From an uncultured Phycicoccus sp. (GTDB lineage: Bacteria; Actinomycetota; Actinomycetes; Actinomycetales; Dermatophilaceae): DNA of 64,000 bases. This document shows, piece by piece, positions 25,448 through 34,283 of the stretch. The notes below the pieces were generated by a model that searched no databases, was not told where the DNA came from, and worked only from the letters and a program-made list of their open reading frames with translations. The position numbers were made by a program, and so were the translations under genes. Location of the stretch: the NCBI RefSeq assembly GCF_947495705.1, contig NZ_CANLZR010000011.1:1-64000 (forward strand), given 5' to 3'. The stretch's first letter is position 1. The number at the start of each line of letters is the position of its first letter.

Positions 25448-25453
25448 CGACGT

Positions 25454-25492
25454 CACCGACGCCACACTCCGAGACCCTCGGCCACGTCGGTG
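25454..25492 (+). terminator. Nested hairpin after the glycan plus-strand operon
   Basis: CACCGACG (25454-25461) pairs with CGTCGGTG (25485-25492) and encloses CCGAG-acc-CTCGG (25469-25481). It lies seven bases after the stop codon. There is no T-run; a factor-independent terminator is only possible. Confidence 0.35.
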
Positions 25493-25500
25493 TCCGCGCT

Positions 25501-25506
25501 TAGGCT
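25501..25506 (+). promoter_or_regulatory. Leaderless -10 element of murI
   Basis: TAGGCT followed by six bases and GTG 25513. Confidence 0.6.
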
Positions 25507-25512
25507 GCTCGG

Positions 25513-26340
25513 GTGACCGACTCACCCATCGGGGTCTTCGACTCCGGCTACGGCGGGCTCACCGTCATGCGGGCGATCCTCGACCAGCTGCCGCACGAGT
25601 CCGTCGCGTACTTCGGCGACACCGCGCGGGCCCCGTACGGCCCGCGACCCATCGCCCAGACCCGCGAGTTCGCGCTCGAGTGCCTCGACCGGCTCGTCGA
25701 CCACGGGGTCAAGGTGCTCGTCATCGCCTGCAACACCGCGAGCGCGGCCGTGCTCCACGACGCCCGCGAGCGGTACGACGTGCCGGTCGTCGAGGTCATC
25801 CGGCCCGCCGTCCGGCGCGCGGCCGCGGCCACCCGCACCGGCCGGGTGGGGGTGGTCTCGACCCGCGGCACGCACCAGTCCGGGGCCTACCTCGACGCCT
25901 TCGCCGCCGCCCCGCACCTCGAGGTCACCTCCACCCCGTGCCCGCGGTTCGTCGAGTTCGTCGAGGCCGGCGTCACCGGCGGGGCCGAGCTCGTCGGCGT
26001 CGCGCACGAGTACCTCGACCCGCTCCGCGAGCGTGGCGTCGACACCGTCGTCCTCGGCTGCACCCACTACCCCCTCCTCACCGGCGTCATCTCCTACGTC
26101 ATGGGCGAGGACGTCACCCTCGTCTCCTCGGCCGAGGAGACCGCCAAGGACGTGTACCGGGTGCTGGCAGACGCCGACCTGCTGCGGCCCGACGACCTCC
26201 CCCCGCCCGGACACGGCTTCACGACGACGGGGGACCCCGAGGAGTTCCGCCGGCTCGCCGCGCGCTTCCTCGGCGTCGGGGCCTCGGTCGGCCCGGTGTT
26301 CCCGTCGCCGCCCGTCGTCGTCCGGGCGGGCATCTCATGA
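25513..26340 (+). CDS. murI: Glutamate racemase
   Basis: A 275-residue cofactor-independent racemase that makes D-glutamate for peptidoglycan. N-terminal [12 protein letters not shown] with catalytic Asp10, the two catalytic Cys at 73 (ACNTAS) and 183 (GCTHYP). Length is normal. Leaderless GTG start; the stop overlaps the ATG of the MBL-ASCH gene. First gene of the murI-MBL unit that precedes rph in many Micrococcales. Confidence 0.95.
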   Translation: MTDSPIGVFDSGYGGLTVMRAILDQLPHESVAYFGDTARAPYGPRPIAQTREFALECLDRLVDHGVKVLVIACNTASAAVLHDARERYDVPVVEVIRPAVRRAAAATRTGRVGVVSTRGTHQSGAYLDAFAAAPHLEVTSTPCPRFVEFVEAGVTGGAELVGVAHEYLDPLRERGVDTVVLGCTHYPLLTGVISYVMGEDVTLVSSAEETAKDVYRVLADADLLRPDDLPPPGHGFTTTGDPEEFRRLAARFLGVGASVGPVFPSPPVVVRAGIS

Positions 26341-27608
26341 GGCTCACCGTCGTCGGCTGTGCCGGGTCCTTCGCCGGGCCGGACTCACCCGCGTCGTCCT
26401 ACCTCGTCCGGGCCGAGCACGCGGGCCGTACCTGGAACCTCCTGCTCGACCTCGGCAACGGTGCCCTCGGCCCCCTGCAGCGGCACGTCGACCTCGCGGA
26501 GGTCGACGCCGTCCTCGTGAGCCACCTGCACCCCGACCACTGCGCGGACATCCTCGGGCTCTACGTCACGCGTCGCTACCGGCCGGAGGGTCCGCTGCCG
26601 CACCGGATGCCCGTGTACGGACCGGCGGGCACGGCCGAGCGGCTGGCGCTGATGTACCACGGGCTCGAGCCCGGCGGGATGGACGGCGAGTTCGACGTCC
26701 TCGTCGTCACGGACGCCCAGCCGTTCACGGTCGGCCCGTTCACGGTCACGCCGTACGCGGTCGAGCACCCCGTCGAGGCCTACGGCTACCGGGTCGAGGC
26801 CGACGGCGCCGTCCTCGCGTACACCGGCGACACCGACGACTGCCCCAACCTCGACCCGCTCCTCGCGGGCGCCGACCTCGCGCTGCTCGACGCGGCCTTC
26901 GTCGACGGTCGCGACGCCACCCGCGGCATCCACCTCACCGGTTCGCGGGCCGCCGCGGCGGCGGTGCGCGCCGGGGGAGTGGGGCGCCTCGTCCTCACCC
27001 ACATCCCCGCCTGGAACGACCCCGAGGTGTGCCGGGCCCAGGCCGCCGAGGTGTGGGGCGCTCGGGTCGAGCTGGCGCGCTCCGGCTGGACCACCGAGGT
27101 CGGCGCGCTGCCCCGAGAGACGGACCTGCTCGACCGGGCCGCGGCCCGGCGGATGTGGGACGAGTACGTCGCGACGGTCCCCGACCTGGTCGACCTCGAG
27201 ATGCCCGTCGTCGAGTGGTTCGGCGACTCCCCGGAGCTCGCCGACGAGCTGCTCGCGTTCGTCCTCTCGGGCACCAAGCGGGCCACCGCGGGGCTGGTGG
27301 CCGAGTACACGGCCGAGCACGAGCCGCTGCCGCGGGTCGGTGACCACTGGGTGGTGTGCGACGGGTCGGGCGCACCGCGCGCCGTCCTGCGGGCCGTCGA
27401 GCTGCGGGTCGGGCCGCTGTCCAGCGTCGACGAGCGGTTCGCCTGGGACGAGGGCGAGTACGAACGCACGCTCGAGTCGTGGCTGCGCAACCACCGCGCC
27501 TACTGGCGCCGTTCCTGCGCCCGCATCGGGGTCGAGTTCTCCGACGACCTCGAGGTCTGCTTCGAGCGCTTCCGCGTGGTGTGGCCCCCGGAGCTCGCTG
27601 ACGCCTGA
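26337..27608 (+). CDS. Metallo-β-lactamase-fold hydrolase fused to an ASCH domain
   Basis: A 423-residue two-domain protein. Residues 1-255 are an MBL-fold hydrolase of the cyclic-phosphodiesterase/RNase Z-like group, with H63-x-H65-x-D67-H68 in [27 protein letters not shown] and LTHIPAW. Residues about 275-423 are an ASCH domain: [31 protein letters not shown] and the closing FERFRVVWP, a PUA-like RNA-binding fold. The murI-linked MBL protein is usually about 250 residues and stands alone. There is no stop, frameshift or low-complexity linker at the joint. ATG 26337 overlaps murI. Confidence 0.88.
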   Translation: MRLTVVGCAGSFAGPDSPASSYLVRAEHAGRTWNLLLDLGNGALGPLQRHVDLAEVDAVLVSHLHPDHCADILGLYVTRRYRPEGPLPHRMPVYGPAGTAERLALMYHGLEPGGMDGEFDVLVVTDAQPFTVGPFTVTPYAVEHPVEAYGYRVEADGAVLAYTGDTDDCPNLDPLLAGADLALLDAAFVDGRDATRGIHLTGSRAAAAAVRAGGVGRLVLTHIPAWNDPEVCRAQAAEVWGARVELARSGWTTEVGALPRETDLLDRAAARRMWDEYVATVPDLVDLEMPVVEWFGDSPELADELLAFVLSGTKRATAGLVAEYTAEHEPLPRVGDHWVVCDGSGAPRAVLRAVELRVGPLSSVDERFAWDEGEYERTLESWLRNHRAYWRRSCARIGVEFSDDLEVCFERFRVVWPPELADA

Positions 27609-27639
27609 GGGCGCCGCGACCCGCGCGCCGGCGCGTGGC

Positions 27640-27645
27640 TAGCCT
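27640..27645 (+). promoter_or_regulatory. Leaderless -10 element of rph
   Basis: TAGCCT, seven bases before ATG 27653. This decides the start over the in-frame GTG at 27635, which lies upstream of the element. Confidence 0.6.
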
Positions 27646-27652
27646 GCTCCCC

Positions 27653-28395
<743 letters not shown>

Positions 28396-28399
<4 letters not shown>

Positions 28400-29031
28400 C
28401 CCGACGCCTCGTCCTCGCCACCCGCAACGAGCACAAGGTCCACGAGCTGCGGCAGATCCTCGCCGATCTGGTCGACGAGCTGGGGCTGGAGATCGTCGGC
28501 GCCGGCGAGGTCGACGGTGCTCCCGACGTGCCCGAGACCGAGGTGACCTTCCTCGGCAACGCCCGCCTCAAGGCCGTGGCGCTCGCCGACGCCACCGGGC
28601 TGCCCGCCGTGGCCGACGACTCCGGGCTGGCCGTCGAGGTGCTCGGCGGGTCTCCCGGGGTCTTCTCGGCGCGCTGGTCCGGGACCCACGCCGGGCCGGG
28701 TGCGTCCCGGGCCGACGTCGACCGGGCCAACCTCGACCTGCTGCTCGAGCAGGTCGCCGACGTCCCGGACGAGCACCGGGCCGCGGCCTTCGTCTGCGCC
28801 GCCGTGCTCGCGCTGCCCGACGGGCGGGTCGAAGGCGTGCAGGGCCGCGTCGAGGGCACGATCGTGCGTGAGCCCCGCGGGACGGGCGGGTTCGGGTACG
28901 ACCCGGTCTTCGTCCCGGCCGGCGACACCCGCACCCTGGCCGAGTACAGCGATACCGAGAAGAACGCCATCAGCCACCGCGGCACCGCGTTCCGCGCCCT
29001 CGCGCCGGTGCTGCGCGACCTGCTCGGCTGA
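28396..29031 (+). CDS. rdgB: RdgB/HAM1 non-canonical purine NTP pyrophosphatase
   Basis: A 211-residue house-cleaning enzyme that hydrolyses (d)ITP and XTP to monophosphates. [13 protein letters not shown] at the N terminus, [23 protein letters not shown] with the catalytic Asp, [10 protein letters not shown] and EKNAISHRG near the end. ATG 28396 overlaps the rph stop. A six-base-pair hairpin (29035-29049) follows the stop and may slow transcription before the tRNA gene. Confidence 0.95.
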
Positions 29032-29064
29032 CTCCCCGGAGCGTCCGGGAAGCAGCCGAGCCCG

Positions 29065-29070
29065 TACCCT
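29065..29070 (+). promoter_or_regulatory. Predicted -10 element for tRNA-Leu
   Basis: TACCCT ends ten bases before the first base of the tRNA. Confidence 0.4.
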
Positions 29071-29079
29071 GGGGGCCGC

Positions 29080-29161
29080 GCGCAAGTGGCGGAACTGGCA
29101 GACGCGCCAGGTTTAGGTCCTGGTGCCTTCGGGTGTGCGGGTTCGAGTCCCGCCTTGCGCA
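29080..29161 (+). tRNA. tRNA-Leu (anticodon TAG)
   Basis: Acceptor GCGCAAG pairs with CTTGCGC (29154-29160), discriminator A at 29161. Anticodon stem CCAGG/CCTGG encloses TTTAGGT, giving TAG. A long variable arm (TGCCTTCGGGTG) is as expected for leucine. T-arm with GTTCGAGTCCC. CCA is not encoded. Confidence 0.95.
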
Positions 29162-29188
29162 CGACACGGCTCCCACCTGCTCGTCCGT

Positions 29189-29194
29189 TAGGTT
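29189..29194 (+). promoter_or_regulatory. Predicted -10 element for bcp
   Basis: TAGGTT, 29 bases before GTG 29224; the leader carries AGGAGA at about 29213. Confidence 0.4.
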
Positions 29195-29223
29195 GGGGAC
29201 GGCACCGACGACAGGAGACACCC

Positions 29224-29694
29224 GTGGCCGACCGGCTCGCCCCGGGCGACATCGCGCCCGACTTCACCCTGCCCGACGACACCGGGTCGAAGGTGACCCT
29301 CAGCGACCTGCGCGGCCGCAAGGTCATCGTCTACTTCTACCCGGCCGCCATGACGTCCGGCTGCACGAAGCAGGCCTGTGACTTCAGCGAGTCCCTCGAG
29401 AGCCTGAGCGCCGAGGGTTACACCGTGCTCGGCATCTCGCCCGACCCGCCCGAGAAGCTCGCGAGGTTCCGCGCCGAGGAGTCCCTGACCGTCCCGCTGC
29501 TCGCCGACACCGACCGCGCCGTGATGACCGAGTGGGGCGCCTTCGGCGAGAAGAAGCTGTACGGCAAGACGGTCCAGGGTGTCATCCGCAGCACCGTCGT
29601 CGTCGGCGAGGACGGCACCGTGAGCCATGCCTGGTACAACGTCAAGGCCACCGGGCACGTCGCCAAGCTGCGCCGTGACCTCGGTTTGGACTGA
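29224..29694 (+). CDS. bcp: Thioredoxin-dependent peroxiredoxin (BCP/PrxQ)
   Basis: A 156-residue peroxidase that reduces peroxides with electrons from thioredoxin. Peroxidatic C47 in TSGCTKQAC with resolving C52 five residues on, the PrxQ arrangement; FYPAAMT precedes it. GTG start has AGGAGA at correct distance. Followed after ten bases by the DUF3618 gene. Confidence 0.94.
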   Translation: MADRLAPGDIAPDFTLPDDTGSKVTLSDLRGRKVIVYFYPAAMTSGCTKQACDFSESLESLSAEGYTVLGISPDPPEKLARFRAEESLTVPLLADTDRAVMTEWGAFGEKKLYGKTVQGVIRSTVVVGEDGTVSHAWYNVKATGHVAKLRRDLGLD

Positions 29695-29704
29695 GGGAGG
29701 ACCC

Positions 29705-29968
29705 ATGAGCGAGCAGAACTCCATACCGGCCCTCGAGGCCGAGGTCGTCGCCCGTCGCGAGCGGCTCGCCCGCACCGTCGACGAGCTCGTGGTCACCGCG
29801 AGCCCCAAGGCGATCCTCCAGCGCCAGGTCGACTCCGCGAAGGCCCGGTTCGCCGACGTCGCGCAGACGCCGGAGGGTGAGCTGCGCGTCGAGCGGCTCG
29901 CGGCCGTCGTCGCGGTCGTGGCCGTCGTCGGCGGGTTCGTCGCCTGGCGTGCCGTGCGCCGACGCTGA
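29705..29968 (+). CDS. DUF3618 membrane-anchored protein
   Basis: An 87-residue protein: a charged helix (RRERLARTVDELV) with the DUF3618 motif SPKAILQRQVDSAKARF, then a single C-terminal membrane segment (AAVVAVVAVVGGFVAW) and a basic end. Good GGAGG before the ATG. Found after bcp in many actinobacteria; function unknown, perhaps envelope related. Confidence 0.85.
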   Translation: MSEQNSIPALEAEVVARRERLARTVDELVVTASPKAILQRQVDSAKARFADVAQTPEGELRVERLAAVVAVVAVVGGFVAWRAVRRR

Positions 29969-29971
29969 CCC

Positions 29972-30307
29972 GTGGCAGCCGCACGCGGGCGGAGCCGCCT
30001 GCCCATCCGGATGCTGCACGACCGCGTCCTGGTGAGCCTCGAGGGTGAGCAGGGGGAGCGGCGCTCCGGCGGGGGCATCGTCATCCCCGCCACGGCCAGC
30101 GTCGGGAAGCGGCTCTCCTGGGGTGGGGTCGTGGCGCTCGGCCCCGCGGTCCGCAACCTCGAGACCGGCGACCGGGTGCTGTTCGACCCCGAGGAGCGCG
30201 CCGAGGTCGAGATCGGGGCCAAGGACTACGTGCTGCTCCGGGAACGCGACATCCACGCCGTCGCCGCCGAGCGGGTCGACGAGGGATCCACCGGCCTCTA
30301 CCTCTGA
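29972..30307 (+). CDS. GroES-like co-chaperonin paralogue
   Basis: A 111-residue protein with the GroES β-barrel pattern: IRMLHDRVLVSLE, a mobile-loop equivalent RSGGGIVIPATAS, GGVVALGPA, GDRVLFDPE and KDYVLLRERDIHAV. The genome's main groES would normally accompany groEL; none is here, so this is probably a second, divergent copy. The loop keeps the I-V-I-P that contacts GroEL. GTG 29972 is four bases after the previous stop. Its end overlaps the convergent GT2 gene by ten bases. Confidence 0.82.
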   Translation: MAAARGRSRLPIRMLHDRVLVSLEGEQGERRSGGGIVIPATASVGKRLSWGGVVALGPAVRNLETGDRVLFDPEERAEVEIGAKDYVLLRERDIHAVAAERVDEGSTGLYL

Positions 30308-31326
30308 CCCGGGTCGCCTTGGGGTCGCGACCGTTCGCGGGCGGTCTCCCGGCCCTTCTGGGCCCGGAAGGTCGACAGGTCCGCGGGCCCGTGCCGCCGG
30401 CCCGCCAGCCCGGCCGCCTCGACCGAGAAGGCGACGAGCAGGCCGCCGAGTCGCGGGGTCAGGCGCGGCAGGGCCGCTTCGACGCCCCGCCCGAGCCGCT
30501 CGTAGGCCGTCCAGGTGCGCAGGACCCGCGCCGTGAGCCTGGTCCCGGCCGCCCAGACGTGCTGCGCGGCCGTCGTGGGGACCGCGTCGGCGACGTCGTG
30601 GGTGGCGCCGTGGACGCGCTGGAACAGGCTCCGCGAGGCGCCGGCGACGTACGCCCGGGGTACCCGGTTGGCCGCCGAGAGGCAGGCGCCGCGGTGCTCG
30701 ATCTCGAGGGCGGGGTCGAGCACGACGATCACCCCGGACCGGACGAGCCGGAAGGCGAGCTCGCTGTCCTGCCCGTAGACGAACCGCGGGTCGAAACCGT
30801 GGTCGAGCCGGTCCCACGCGGCGCGGGTGACGGAGTTGTGCGCGGACCAGTCGATCCAGCGCAGCGCGGCCGGCCGCTCGGAGAACTGCCGTCGCCGCCG
30901 GGCGGCGGCGGCAGCGCCGTACGCGGTGACGTAGGGGGCGCTGGAGGGCATGTCGCGCGTCAGGCAGGACACCCCGAGGTCGTCGCGCCCACGGTGGTGG
31001 TCGAGGTGCAGCCGGACCATGCCCGGGGCGGGCGTGAGGTCGTCGTCGCAGCGGATGAGGACGCGGCCGCGGGCGGCCGCGAACCCGGCGTTCAGCGCCG
31101 CGACCACCCCGTGCGGCGGAGGGCTGTCGATGACGCGCAGCGGCAGCCGGTCACGGTAGGCCTCGAGCACGTCGCGGGTGTCGTCGGTGGAGCCGTCGAC
31201 GACGACGAGGACCTCCCACGGTTCCGACGCGTCCTGGGCGGCGAGCGCGTCGAGAAGGACCGGCAGGCGGTGCCCGCCCTGGTAGGTGGGGACGACGACG
31301 GACGCGGCCGGGTCGGGCGTCGTCAT
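30298..31326 (-). CDS. Glycosyltransferase family 2
   Basis: A 342-residue GT-A enzyme: ASVVVPTYQGGHRLPVLLDAL, VVVDGSTDDT, RCDDDLTPAPG (D-x-D) and FDPRFVYGQDSELAFRL (acceptor motif). A C-terminal region with long helical stretches follows. Stands alone on the minus strand, 26 bases upstream of the hairpin that follows tRNA-Lys; not part of a visible glycan operon. Acceptor unknown. Confidence 0.88.
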   Translation of the reverse strand: MTTPDPAASVVVPTYQGGHRLPVLLDALAAQDASEPWEVLVVVDGSTDDTRDVLEAYRDRLPLRVIDSPPPHGVVAALNAGFAAARGRVLIRCDDDLTPAPGMVRLHLDHHRGRDDLGVSCLTRDMPSSAPYVTAYGAAAAARRRRQFSERPAALRWIDWSAHNSVTRAAWDRLDHGFDPRFVYGQDSELAFRLVRSGVIVVLDPALEIEHRGACLSAANRVPRAYVAGASRSLFQRVHGATHDVADAVPTTAAQHVWAAGTRLTARVLRTWTAYERLGRGVEAALPRLTPRLGGLLVAFSVEAAGLAGRRHGPADLSTFRAQKGRETARERSRPQGDPGQR

Positions 31327-31352
31327 GGGTCCTCCCGGGTCCGGAGACGAGT

Positions 31353-31378
31353 GAGGCTCCCCGTGGCCGGGGAGCCTC
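31353..31378 (-). terminator. Hairpin downstream of tRNA-Lys
   Basis: An 11-base-pair perfect stem (GAGGCTCCCCG / CGGGGAGCCTC) with a four-base loop, 17 bases past the tRNA-Lys 3' end on the minus strand. No T-run, but the stem strength and place suggest transcript ending. Confidence 0.6.
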
Positions 31379-31395
31379 TGCTCGGTGAGCGATGG

Positions 31396-31468
<73 letters not shown>

Positions 31469-31478
31469 GCGACGGGAG

Positions 31479-31484
31479 ACATTA
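31479..31484 (-). promoter_or_regulatory. Predicted -10 element for tRNA-Lys
   Basis: TAATGT on the minus strand, ten bases before the tRNA 5' end. Confidence 0.45.
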
Positions 31485-31514
31485 GCAGCCGGGTGGACCG
31501 GTCGCGAAATCCGG

Positions 31515-32141
31515 TCAGCCGGCCGCCCCGTCCGGCCCGTCGTCGGTGGGCCGCCGGGTCCGCGCCAGGAGCGCGCCGCCGGTGGCGAGCAGTGCCAGGA
31601 GGGCCAGGAAGGCGGCCGGCAGGACCCAGCCGGGCGTGCCGGCGGCGGCGGTGGGGGCCGTCGCCGGGCTCGCGCTGGACGCGGACGGGGCCGCAGTCGT
31701 GGCGGACGGGGTGGGGGTGGCCGGCGGCGTCGGGGTGGCCGCCTCGTCGGTCGTGGTGAAGGAGACCGTGCCCGACACCGGGTGCCCGTCGACGCTGACG
31801 ATCCGGTACGTGACGGTGTGCTCACCGGCCGGGAGGCCGGCGGCGAGCGCCTGGGTGACGGCGGTGCCGTCCACCGTCGGCTCGCCGTCGGTCTCGTCGC
31901 CGCCGGGGCCGTCGACGCGGACCTCGACGAACGTCTCGTTCACGGTCTCGCTGAAGGTCAGCACGACCTCGGTCGCGGTCGCGACGGTGCTGCCGTCGGC
32001 CGGCGTCGTCGAGACCAGCCGGGCGTGCAGCGGCAGCGCGGCGGGGCCGGCGAACGCCGGCAGCGCGGAGGCGAGCAGGGACAGCGCCACGAGGGCGACG
32101 AGGAAGATCGTCACGGCGGCCGACATCTTGCGGGTGAACAC
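31515..32141 (-). CDS. CopC-domain copper resistance-type protein
   Basis: A 208-residue exported protein anchored by one membrane segment. Signal peptide at about 1-30 (TIFLVALVALSLLASALPAFA); a CopC β-barrel starts LHARLVSTTPADGSTV with the metal-ligand His near the mature N terminus, and ends SVDGHPVSGTVSFTT with the second His. Then a Thr/Pro/Ala/Ser linker, a membrane helix (LPAAFLALLALLATGGALL) and a short basic tail. No copD is adjacent. GTG 32141 chosen for the leaderless element six bases before it; ATG five codons in is an alternative. Confidence 0.85.
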   Translation of the reverse strand: MFTRKMSAAVTIFLVALVALSLLASALPAFAGPAALPLHARLVSTTPADGSTVATATEVVLTFSETVNETFVEVRVDGPGGDETDGEPTVDGTAVTQALAAGLPAGEHTVTYRIVSVDGHPVSGTVSFTTTDEAATPTPPATPTPSATTAAPSASSASPATAPTAAAGTPGWVLPAAFLALLALLATGGALLARTRRPTDDGPDGAAG

Positions 32142-32147
32142 CGGTCC

Positions 32148-32153
32148 ATCGTC
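32148..32153 (-). promoter_or_regulatory. Leaderless -10 element of the copC-like gene
   Basis: GACGAT on the minus strand with six bases to GTG 32141; weaker than TAnnnT. Confidence 0.4.
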
Positions 32154-32193
32154 GCAAACCGGCGCTGCGGCAGCTGAGCGACCCCGGACATGA

Positions 32194-32225
32194 CTCGGCC
32201 CCCGGTGCGAAGACCGGGGGCCGAG
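32194..32225 (-). terminator. Hairpin downstream of tRNA-His
   Basis: A perfect 12-base-pair stem (CTCGGCCCCCGG / CCGGGGGCCGAG) with an eight-base loop, directly after the tRNA-His 3' end and before the copC-like promoter. Confidence 0.65.
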
Positions 32226-32231
32226 TGCTGG

Positions 32232-32305
32232 GGTGAGTGACGGGACTTGAACCCGCGGCCCTCGCGACCACAACGCGATGCTCTACCAGCTGAGCTACAC
32301 CCACC
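32232..32305 (-). tRNA. tRNA-His (anticodon GTG)
   Basis: Acceptor GTGGGTG pairs with CACTCAC (one G-T pair), with an extra 5' G opposite C73, the histidine identity feature. Anticodon loop TTGTGGT gives GTG. T-arm GGTTCAAGTCC. Confidence 0.95.
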
Positions 32306-32368
32306 ACGGCGGGCGGCAGCCGTCCCGGAGGGGATGGCGTGCGCCCGCAGCGCGGATCATCCTACCTG

Positions 32369-33052
32369 CTACGAGGGGGTGCTCCCGACCGCCCCGGGTC
32401 CGGGGTCCTCGGCGGGCTGCTCGGCGGCCCCGTGGTCGACGACGTGGCGGGCCGCAGCGGCCCGCAGCTCCTCGCTGGACCGGCCGGGCGGGTCGACGAA
32501 CACCGCCTCGCGGTAGTACCGCAGCTCGGCGATCGACTCGCGGATGTCGGCCAGCGCCCGGTGGCCGCCCGACTTCGCCGGCGCCGAGAAGTAGGCCCGG
32601 GGGTACCAGCGCCGGGACAGCTCCTTGATCGAGGAGACGTCGATGATCCGGTAGTGCAGGTGCTCCTCGAGCGCGGGCATGTCGCGGGCGAGGAACGCGC
32701 GGTCCGTGGCCACCGTGTTGCCGCCGAGAGGCGACCTGCGGGCCTCGGGCGCCCAGAGGCGCACGTAGTCGAGGACCTTCGCCTGGGCCTCCTCCAGGGT
32801 CACCCCGGCGGCCAGCTCGTCGAGCAGGCCAGACGTCGTGTGCATCTCGCGGACGAAGTCGCCCATCTGCTCGAGGGCGTGGTCGGGGGGTCGGATCACG
32901 ACGTCCACACCCTCGCCGAGGACGGTGAGGTCGAAGTCGGTCACGAGGGCGGCCACCTCGACGAGCGCGTCGTGCTCGAGGGACAGGCCGGTCATCTCGC
33001 AGTCGATCCACACGATGCGGTCGGTGTGCGTGCGGTCGGTGGGGCTGGACAT
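32369..33052 (-). CDS. orn: Oligoribonuclease
   Basis: A 227-residue DEDDh 3'-5' exonuclease that degrades dinucleotides and very short RNAs. VWIDCEMTGL carries the D-x-E pair, VATDRAFL the second Asp, SGGHRALADI the His-Asp closing pair. The C-terminal 30 residues are an acidic, Pro/Ala-rich extension. Predicted leaderless ATG. The stop is 64 bases before tRNA-His; a TAGGAT box for that tRNA overlaps the end (complement 32359-32364). Confidence 0.95.
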   Translation of the reverse strand: MSSPTDRTHTDRIVWIDCEMTGLSLEHDALVEVAALVTDFDLTVLGEGVDVVIRPPDHALEQMGDFVREMHTTSGLLDELAAGVTLEEAQAKVLDYVRLWAPEARRSPLGGNTVATDRAFLARDMPALEEHLHYRIIDVSSIKELSRRWYPRAYFSAPAKSGGHRALADIRESIAELRYYREAVFVDPPGRSSEELRAAAARHVVDHGAAEQPAEDPGPGAVGSTPS

Positions 33053-33059
33053 GCGCGCC

Positions 33060-33065
33060 ATCGTA
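33060..33065 (-). promoter_or_regulatory. Leaderless -10 element of orn
   Basis: TACGAT on the minus strand, seven bases before ATG 33052. Confidence 0.6.
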
Positions 33066-33108
33066 GGTGGCGGGGGCGCCCTTCCGGGACGGGTCGGCGC
33101 ACGGGCGC

Positions 33109-33114
33109 TAGGGT
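33109..33114 (+). promoter_or_regulatory. -10 element of prsW
   Basis: TAGGGT with eight bases to GTG 33123; no ribosome site, so leaderless or nearly so. Divergent from the orn promoter with 43 bases between the boxes. Confidence 0.5.
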
Positions 33115-33122
33115 TCGGGCTC

Positions 33123-34283
33123 GTGAGCGGGGACCTGCGGACGGTCGAGGCCGGGGCGCTACGGCGCGACCCGACGACCCGCTCCGCCCTGCGCTCGTGG
33201 GTGCTCACCGGCGTCGCCGGGGTGGGCTTCCTCGTCGCCGCCCTCGTCGTGTCGGCCTACCTCGGTGCCACCTTCGGCGTCCAGACCGCGCTCCTGGCGC
33301 TGGCCGTGGCCGTCATCCCGCTCGGCATCGTGATCCCCACCTTCCTGTGGCTCGACCGCTTCGAGGCCGAGCCGACCCGGTACCTCGTCGGCGCCTTCCT
33401 CTGGGGGGCGCTCGTGGCCGCCCTGGTCGCCGCGGTCTTCAACACGAGCGCCATCGTCGTGCTGCAGTCGGCCACCGACGCCGACGCCGCGCTCGCGACG
33501 ACCGCCGTCGTCGTGGCCCCCGTCGTCGAGGAGGCCCTCAAGGGGCTGCTCGTGCTCCTCGTGTGGCTCCTCCTGCGGCGTGAGTTCGACGGGGTCACCG
33601 ACGGCATGGTCTATGCAGGCGTCTGCGCGGCCGGGTTCGCCTTCACCGAGAACATCCAGTACCTCGCGCAGGCCTACACCGAAGGCGGCGGGGAGGCGCT
33701 GACGGCGACCTTCGTGGCCCGGTGTCTCCTCTCGCCGTTCGCCCACCCGATGTTCACCGTGCTCATCGGGGTGGGGGTCGGGGTCGCGGCGACGAGCCGC
33801 ACCTGGCTCCCGCGGATCCTCGCGCCGGTCGCCGGGTACGTGCTCGCGGTCCTCGCCCACGCCCTGTGGAACCTCGCCGCCGTCTCCGGCGGGGCGGGTC
33901 TGCTCACCGTCTACATCCTCATCGAGGTCCCCGTGTTCGTCGCGTTCGTCGGGTTCGTCGTCTGGGCGCGCCGCCGGGAGGGGCGGCTCATCGGCTACTT
34001 CCTGCGGCCGTACGCCGACGCGGGGTGGATCTCGCCGGACGAGGTCGCGATGCTCTCGTCGATGCCGCGGCGCCGCGAGGCCCGGATGTGGGCGCGGATG
34101 AACGCCGGGCCGCGGGGGCTCGCGGCGATGCGGGCCTTCCAGGACACCGCGAGCGAGCTGGCCCTGCTGCGGCGCCGCATGCAGCACGAGGCCGCCGACT
34201 CCCACGCGCTGGACCAGGAGCGGGAGCTGCTCGCGGCCCTCACCGCGCGCCGGGGCCACTTCGTCGGGATGCCGGTCGGATGA
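33123..34283 (+). CDS. PrsW-family intramembrane metalloprotease
   Basis: A 386-residue multipass membrane protein with about eight segments between residues 25 and 290. PrsW motifs are present: VVEEALKG (E-E-x-x-K), FAFTENIQY (F-x-x-x-E-N), FAHPMFT and LAHALWNL. PrsW cleaves anti-sigma factors in Bacillus; the target here is unknown. A soluble C-terminal part (about 300-386) is charged and helical. Stop overlaps the amidohydrolase start (ATGA). Confidence 0.9.
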   Translation: MSGDLRTVEAGALRRDPTTRSALRSWVLTGVAGVGFLVAALVVSAYLGATFGVQTALLALAVAVIPLGIVIPTFLWLDRFEAEPTRYLVGAFLWGALVAALVAAVFNTSAIVVLQSATDADAALATTAVVVAPVVEEALKGLLVLLVWLLLRREFDGVTDGMVYAGVCAAGFAFTENIQYLAQAYTEGGGEALTATFVARCLLSPFAHPMFTVLIGVGVGVAATSRTWLPRILAPVAGYVLAVLAHALWNLAAVSGGAGLLTVYILIEVPVFVAFVGFVVWARRREGRLIGYFLRPYADAGWISPDEVAMLSSMPRRREARMWARMNAGPRGLAAMRAFQDTASELALLRRRMQHEAADSHALDQERELLAALTARRGHFVGMPVG

